Assembly (NCBI GenBank): GCA_003481005.1
Contig: QUKC01000029.1
Location: forward strand, 5,414-24,011
Length of the DNA: 18,598 nucleotides
Direction of reading: 5' to 3'
Origin: Firmicutes bacterium TM09-10
Lineage (GTDB): Bacteria > Bacillota > Clostridia > Lachnospirales > Lachnospiraceae
Both the position numbers and the translations under genes were made by a program. Below are positions 14,508 through 18,598 of the stretch, piece by piece. Below the pieces are notes generated by a model that saw nothing but the letters and a program-made list of their open reading frames with translations, was not told where the DNA came from and did no database searches. Position 1 is the first letter of the stretch; every line of letters starts with the position of its first letter.

Positions 14508-15224
14508 ATGCGGCCAGTATATGTGTGTCAGTTACCTGACAAGATGCAGGAAGAGCTAAGAGGCATTTTAGAACGAATCCTGTTATATCATTGTGGAAGT
14601 GTGGAAAAAGCGGAGGAATATTTTGGTACGAGTTTGGAAGAGGCAGTACAGAATGGGATGGATTCCAAAATCGTAGATGTGGATTGTGTGATTGATTCCC
14701 TTTGGAGTGGTGGAGAACTTGCATCTGATGCACCGGTGGAAGTACAGAATGATGCTTTGCGGTTACTGATGCTGATCAAAGAATCCAGAACATTGGATGT
14801 CGATGATACATTCCTCTATGCAGCAAAACAAAAATCAGATGAAGGACAAATGTATGAAACGGTCCATGCCGTACATTGCTATGGAGAGAACGACTTTTCT
14901 TTCTGGCAGGTCACGATTCCCTTGTATATGGTAAGGAACATCCTAAATAGTGCGGAAAACGATACTGGAACCATGGCGGATATCCTTGACAGACTGCCTA
15001 GAGGACCCGATCCGGAAGGAACAACCTTTCATTTTCTGTTCCCAAGGGGAGATGGATTTGCAAGATGTTCCATGGAAATGGGAGAACAGTTCTTTGATGA
15101 ATATAACCACAGAGGCACTTCCGTAAGAGGCCCCCGTGAAGATATTGAAAAGGATCTTAGATGGATATTCAATCCAGGAGAGCAAAGCAATACTGAAACA
15201 GAGGAATCAGAACAGGAAAGGTAA
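14508..15224 (+). CDS. Hypothetical protein (238 residues)
   Basis: Not recognised. It is soluble, acidic and mixed alpha/beta in appearance. The N-terminal third (MRPVYVCQLPDKMQEELRGI ... EKAEEYFGTSLEEAVQNG) looks helical. The middle (AVHCYGENDFSFWQVTIPLY) looks like beta strands, and a motif FHFLFPRGDGFARCSMEMG lies near 175-193. The tail is Glu/Gln-rich. A good Shine-Dalgarno (AGGAAGGGAG, 14494-14503) precedes ATG 14508. It is the first gene after the strong terminator and is separated by only eight bases from the next gene, with which it is surely co-translated. No membrane segment or signal peptide. Confidence 0.75.
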   Translation: MRPVYVCQLPDKMQEELRGILERILLYHCGSVEKAEEYFGTSLEEAVQNGMDSKIVDVDCVIDSLWSGGELASDAPVEVQNDALRLLMLIKESRTLDVDDTFLYAAKQKSDEGQMYETVHAVHCYGENDFSFWQVTIPLYMVRNILNSAENDTGTMADILDRLPRGPDPEGTTFHFLFPRGDGFARCSMEMGEQFFDEYNHRGTSVRGPREDIEKDLRWIFNPGEQSNTETEESEQER

Positions 15225-15232
15225 GGGCGAAA

Positions 15233-15841
15233 ATGGAAAAGATAAAAAGTATTGAGGTTGATAAATGGAGTGAACCGGATGAAAACCACAGAGTAAAGCA
15301 TCTGGGGATGATTACCAGAGGAGAAGCATTTGAACAGTTAAAAGCACATCTGGAGAGTAAGGGATTGCTGCCGGATGAGTATTTTCTGCCAGGCATGGAT
15401 GGAAAGTTAGAAGATGAACTGCCAGACTATGATATTGCCGAATGTGTGCCTAACTTTGGAGGCAGCGAGGGAATTTATCTTGATATCACACTGATATATG
15501 TTGAAAAAGGTAAAGTCCACAGAGATCGGTTCGCCACAGGTAAGACTTTAGAAGAAAGTGCAGATGCGTTCTTCAGAATGTCACAGATTGGTGCAGAGTG
15601 TTTACTTATGCTAAATGGCAGAGGATGCAGCTATGAAAAGAATAATCGCACTGTTGAACTAAGTGAGAATGAGGCAACGTTTTTGACTGGGTTTTTGCAG
15701 GAGAATCTACATCAAATATCTGAGGAACAGGATATTGAGGCAGTTGGCAGCATTATGGGAAAGCTGGAACCACAGGAGAAAAGTGTGTTGACAGAGGAGC
15801 ATTTGGCAGGGAACAGTCTGGATATGGAGCAGGAGAGATGA
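15233..15841 (+). CDS. Hypothetical protein with an FATGKTLEESADAF motif (202 residues)
   Basis: I cannot name the family, but the segment DRFATGKTLEESADAFFRMSQIG (about residues 99-121) followed by ECLLMLNGRG resembles a recurring module in proteins of Firmicutes conjugative elements (FATGKTLxE..xD..RM). It is preceded by a strand-rich part (GGSEGIYLDITLIYVEKGKVHR). The C-terminus is acidic and low in structure. It lies eight bases after the preceding gene, within the same unit, and ends with TGA just before the hairpin array. The ATG at 15233 has GGAAAGG upstream (15215-15221). Likely cytoplasmic and an accessory protein of the element; function not known. Confidence 0.75.
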   Translation: MEKIKSIEVDKWSEPDENHRVKHLGMITRGEAFEQLKAHLESKGLLPDEYFLPGMDGKLEDELPDYDIAECVPNFGGSEGIYLDITLIYVEKGKVHRDRFATGKTLEESADAFFRMSQIGAECLLMLNGRGCSYEKNNRTVELSENEATFLTGFLQENLHQISEEQDIEAVGSIMGKLEPQEKSVLTEEHLAGNSLDMEQER

Positions 15842-15865
15842 TTTCTTTTCCGCTTTTTTGAGAAA

Positions 15866-16032
15866 GGACGCTCTGCGTCCGGGGGATGCCGCAGGCACGC
15901 CCCGGACTTGACACCAAGCTCAGCTTGGTGGTTAAGGCAGGAATAGGTGGGTTCCACCCACCGAGAAAACAGCTTACAGGCAAAGCCTGTAACGGGGTTC
16001 TTAGGTAAGATAGGGTATTCCAAAGAGAACCC
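15866..16032. other. Array of six consecutive hairpins (structured RNA, oriT-like or leader)
   Basis: Six stems follow one another. H1 GGACGC/GCGTCC (15866-15871, 15875-15880). H2 GTCCGGGG/CCCCGGAC (15877-15884, 15900-15907) with inner TGCC/GGCA (15887-15890, 15894-15897). H3 CACCAAGCT/AGCTTGGTG (15912-15930). H4 GGTGGGT/ACCCACC (15946-15952, 15956-15962). H5 TTACAGGC/GCCTGTAA (15974-15981, 15985-15992). H6 GGGTTCT/AGAACCC (15995-16001, 16026-16032). H1, inner H2, H4 and H5 close on three-base loops; H3 is a perfect palindrome about one base. The right arm of H1 overlaps the left arm of H2, so the two exclude each other. The block is clearly richer in G and C than its surroundings and has no reading frame of note. 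It may be a non-coding RNA, an origin of transfer or replication, or a leader for the next gene. No known RNA family is claimed. Confidence 0.7.
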
Positions 16033-16068
16033 ATGAGAAACATAGAGAACCGGAAGGAGGTTTGCAAT

Positions 16069-17091
16069 TTGAAACAGGCAGTGTTTCATGGACAGGAGAT
16101 GTGGATTGGAATTGCGGATGTTGCATCTGGAACAATCAGGGAGACACATACGTTAGAAGAAGCAAAGAGAGCAGACTTTCATACCTGCTTTTATTTCTCC
16201 GAAGAGTCAGAAAAAAAACATGAGAATAAAGATGGAATATTTTTCTGGGTACAGGATGGGAAAGTGGAATTGGAGTATAACGATCTGTCTCCTTATGAAA
16301 AAACATTATTGGAGACTCAGATTAAAGCACAGGTCATAATATTGGATCAGGATGAAAGTGTCCTGAGGAAAACCATGTTGTCAGAACGGCAGGAAAACAA
16401 CAACCGTGATGGGAACAGAATGCAGATACAGATTTTATATAGCTGTAATGAATGGAAAGAACATTCTAGTATGAAAATTGTGTGTGCTACTACGAATCCA
16501 GAAGTATTGTATGCCTTGATAGGGGAAAGCATTAAAGCAGGAGATATGGAGTATGGCTGTGAGGATAAAGAAAAAGGATGGGAACTTTTTCAACAGGACT
16601 ATGGAAAGCAGCAGATCAGACTTGAGCTGTTACAGTATGGATTTGTGGAAAGTATGCCGAATTTGTCTATATCAGATAAGACATCCATCCGGAATTATTC
16701 AGAAGTGTATCTTGTTTATACGGCACTGCATAATCAGAGGGCAGAGGAGATTTTAAGACCGCTGCATCTGGATAGGCAGTGCCTTATTTATTCTATGGCA
16801 GGTGTTCATAGCGATTATGGCAGCAATCAAATCATTCTGTCTGGGTTTGGAAAAGAAGAAGCACTTAGGGCATCGGAATTATTTGAGGCATATGAATCAA
16901 ATGAAGATTATCTGGAACTGAAAGTAGAAGTCAGTACTTATAAAGTAGGAAAAGGAAACATACGAGAGTGCAGTAAAGAAGAAGCCAGACTGATTGAAGA
17001 GAACTTTCAGGATGTAATAAATCTTTATGAGACCAGTCTGCTGTCATCGGCATATTATGAAACCTGTATCGAACGTGATCTGGAAGAATAA
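16069..17091 (+). CDS. Hypothetical protein following the hairpin array
   Basis: Not recognised. The chosen start is TTG 16069, because GGAAGGAGG (16052-16060) sits eight bases before it, giving 340 residues. An ATG at 16033 (352 residues) touches the last hairpin arm and has no ribosome site. The protein seems to have three parts: an N-terminal one with WIGIADVASGTIRETHTLEE and a charged loop; a middle one (about 120-215) with MKIVCATTNPEVLYALIGES; and a C-terminal part (about 215-340) with VYLVYTALHNQRAEEILRPL and SGFGKEEALRASELFEAYES. It is cytoplasmic, with no signal peptide. It ends nine bases before the ribbon-helix-helix gene and so belongs to the same unit. Confidence 0.7.
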   Translation: MKQAVFHGQEMWIGIADVASGTIRETHTLEEAKRADFHTCFYFSEESEKKHENKDGIFFWVQDGKVELEYNDLSPYEKTLLETQIKAQVIILDQDESVLRKTMLSERQENNNRDGNRMQIQILYSCNEWKEHSSMKIVCATTNPEVLYALIGESIKAGDMEYGCEDKEKGWELFQQDYGKQQIRLELLQYGFVESMPNLSISDKTSIRNYSEVYLVYTALHNQRAEEILRPLHLDRQCLIYSMAGVHSDYGSNQIILSGFGKEEALRASELFEAYESNEDYLELKVEVSTYKVGKGNIRECSKEEARLIEENFQDVINLYETSLLSSAYYETCIERDLEE

Positions 17092-17100
17092 GAGGTATCT

Positions 17101-17571
17101 ATGGCAAAGAATACACAAAAACGCTCCATCAATTTCAGTACAGAGACACTGGAATCCTTGGATAAGCTGGCAGCCAAGAAGCATACGACAGCATCGGAAC
17201 TGGTAAGGGGATATGTTGATAAGGGTCTTTCTATTGAAGGAAATCGGGAGGACATAGACTTTATAGCACAGATAATCCGACAGGAACTGACAGCAGTGTA
17301 TCATGTGGATGAAATCAAAGCTATTGTGGATCATGATGCTGACCGATTAGCAAAAATGCTAATGAAGGTAGGAAAAATCAACGGTGCAATGTTCTTCTTA
17401 CTGATCAAGGTATTGATGAACCTTGCCAATGAAGGCAGTGAGGACGACTTTGACCAGATGCTTTCCGAAGCAGTAAAGCTGGGAGTCGATTATATGCAGA
17501 AAAAGGATTTTCAGATCAACAGCTTTTTAGAGGATACCGGTAATTTAAGAAATACAGCAGATAAATTATAA
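17101..17571 (+). CDS. Ribbon-helix-helix (CopG-like) DNA-binding protein
   Basis: The first 45 residues fit a ribbon-helix-helix fold: the DNA-contacting strand KRSINFS (7-13), helix A (TLESLDKLAAKK, 16-27), a turn, and helix B (TASELVRGYVDKGL, 30-43). The further 110 residues are helical and unrecognised, with an acidic stretch (NEGSEDDFDQMLSEAVKLG). Such proteins act as repressors, antitoxins or relaxosome accessory factors such as MobC/TraY-like proteins; the extra domain fits the last role at least as well as an antitoxin. The ATG at 17101 has an AAGAGG ribosome site nine bases after the previous stop. The gene ends 29 bases before the DUF5688 gene. The fold call is fairly sure, the role open. 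Confidence 0.75.
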   Translation: MAKNTQKRSINFSTETLESLDKLAAKKHTTASELVRGYVDKGLSIEGNREDIDFIAQIIRQELTAVYHVDEIKAIVDHDADRLAKMLMKVGKINGAMFFLLIKVLMNLANEGSEDDFDQMLSEAVKLGVDYMQKKDFQINSFLEDTGNLRNTADKL

Positions 17572-17600
17572 AACAGAAGAGTAAAGATTGGAGGATTGAA

Positions 17601-18575
17601 ATGTTATCCTATGAAGAATTTAAGGAAAAACTGGTAACGGAAGTGACCGTATATGCACCGGAGAAATATAAGAATGCCATAGTCGATATCATGGGTGTTC
17701 CAAAGGCAGAGGGAAATGTAGATGCAATCATTATGCGTATGCCGGATAGGAATAGTGGTGCATCATTAAATTGTAAAGATCTATATGCAGATTATGTGAA
17801 AAGCAATTCTTTTGAGAAAACAATGATTAGATGTTTACAGTCTCTGATTCCTTACCTGGAAAGAGATGATGAGATTGATATTCAAAAAATAATGAATTGG
17901 GAAGAGGTAAAGGAAATCATTGTCCCTGAATTGGTGTGTACCAGGCGTGCAGGAGAGAATTTAGAAGATCTTATCTATCGTAATGTGGAAGGAACAGACC
18001 TTGCAATTATTTATCGTGTCAAACAGCAGGTTGCAAATATCGTTGGCAGTATCAAGGTAAGTAAGCAGATGATGGAAGCGTGGGGAGTGGACGAGAACCG
18101 CATACATGAATTTGCTTTTCACAATATGAATCAGTTGAGTACGCTTCAGATTGTTGAGTTAAACAGTGATTTTGCTATGCCGGAGGAGACATTTTCGGAA
18201 CTGCCAGAGAAAATGAATAAATACAGCAGTTATGTATTTACCAACAAGGAAGCATTTTATGGGGCTGCCACAATTATGGAAGAAGGTATGCTTCATAGTA
18301 TCGCAGAGCGATTACAGGAAGGTTTCTATCTTTTACCAATGGATGTAGATAATATTGTGGTCTATCCGGAAGGAATGATGAAAAATTTAGAATCCATACA
18401 TAGTATGGTCCTGATACATAATATTCAGTGCTTAGAGCCAGAAAATTATCTCTCAGATCAGGTATATTACTACAGCAAAGAAAAAGAGGAACTTTCCATG
18501 TCAACAAATCCGGAAAATACACAGGATGTCATTATCAAAATTCTTCAGCAGGCAATGTGTTGTCCGGCAAATTAA
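17601..18575 (+). CDS. DUF5688 family protein
   Basis: The protein of 324 residues shows the hallmarks of DUF5688, a common family on mobile elements of gut Firmicutes: MLSYEEFKEKLVTEV at the start, a short DLAIIYRV motif near 132, MEAWGVDENRIHEFAFHNM in the middle, then YVFTNKEAFYGAATIMEEGM (about 210-229), FYLLPMDVDNIVVYPEG (about 242-258) and LSDQVYYYSKEKEEL near the end. Its function is not known. ATG 17601 has GGAGG (17590-17594) in front. It is complete and ends with TAA. It is the last gene in the window, and the adjacent ribbon-helix-helix gene may regulate the pair, which is an inference from spacing only. Confidence 0.85.
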   Translation: MLSYEEFKEKLVTEVTVYAPEKYKNAIVDIMGVPKAEGNVDAIIMRMPDRNSGASLNCKDLYADYVKSNSFEKTMIRCLQSLIPYLERDDEIDIQKIMNWEEVKEIIVPELVCTRRAGENLEDLIYRNVEGTDLAIIYRVKQQVANIVGSIKVSKQMMEAWGVDENRIHEFAFHNMNQLSTLQIVELNSDFAMPEETFSELPEKMNKYSSYVFTNKEAFYGAATIMEEGMLHSIAERLQEGFYLLPMDVDNIVVYPEGMMKNLESIHSMVLIHNIQCLEPENYLSDQVYYYSKEKEELSMSTNPENTQDVIIKILQQAMCCPAN

Positions 18576-18598
18576 ACGATGCTCCATCCGGCAGATTA
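18563..18598. repeat. Imperfect 12-bp direct repeat at the right edge
   Basis: TCCGGCAAATTA (18563-18574) and TCCGGCAGATTA (18587-18598) differ at one base and are spaced 24 bases apart, the first covering the stop region of the DUF5688 gene. The window ends here, so it cannot be seen whether more copies follow. May be chance. Confidence 0.25.

Noticed and set aside
15842..16068. Hairpin array as a CRISPR array or tRNA cluster
   Set aside because: The stems differ in sequence, there are no regular spacers, and no cloverleaf or TPsiC-like GGTTCRA loop could be folded.
17101..17571. Ribbon-helix-helix protein as a ParG-type partition partner
   Set aside because: ParA already has an adjacent ParB with a helix-turn-helix, and this protein is far from it and much longer than ParG.

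Overview
The window reads as part of a conjugative or integrative element, or a large plasmid-like element, from a gut-type Clostridia bacterium, most likely Lachnospiraceae. The reasons are strong purine-rich Shine-Dalgarno sites before almost every gene, adenine/thymine-leaning codon use, a Lachnospiraceae-style Rpn/PD-(D/E)XK protein at the left edge, and a block of proteins (ParA, ParB, a giant methylase-helicase, a DUF3991/Toprim primase, DUF4314, DUF5688) that co-occur on mobile elements of these hosts. No relaxase, type IV secretion gene, integrase, rRNA, tRNA or CRISPR array is visible, so only a maintenance and anti-restriction segment is seen. All recognised genes are on the + strand.

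Layout. Positions 4-72 hold a terminator of an upstream gene. An Rpn-like gene (171-1043) follows, with a C-terminus that looks clipped. A 346-base gap (1044-1389) has short direct and inverted repeats, a 16-bp stem and a possible 11-codon leader peptide; it may hold the element boundary, a partition site or a leader. A tightly coupled run then covers parA, parB, a 2.45-kilo-residue N6-methylase/helicase, a small acidic protein, a primase-like protein and a DUF4314 protein (1390-12831), with starts and stops overlapping or close together. Next come a hairpin, a HipA-like kinase gene broken by one in-frame amber codon (12917-14167), a 58-residue protein and a strong terminator (14417-14455). 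The right part has two unrecognised proteins, a striking array of six hairpins (15866-16032), another unrecognised protein, a ribbon-helix-helix protein and a DUF5688 protein.

How it may work together. ParA/ParB would keep the element in dividing cells. The methylase-helicase resembles phage P1 DarB and related 'polyvalent' proteins thought to protect incoming DNA from restriction. The Toprim protein would prime the complementary strand after single-strand transfer. The kinase, ribbon-helix-helix and unknown proteins look like accessory or conflict genes.

Most noteworthy. (1) A complete TnpV-like gene (3991-4368), with its own Shine-Dalgarno site, lies in another reading frame wholly inside the methylase-helicase gene and is followed 13 bases later by a 19-bp inverted repeat. 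The giant protein's odd hydrophilic linker is the out-of-frame reading of this gene. (2) The hairpin array at 15866-16032, most of whose stems close on three-base loops, looks like a structured RNA or a single-strand DNA recognition site. (3) The HipA-like gene is interrupted by a lone TAG although TAG serves as an ordinary stop in neighbouring genes.
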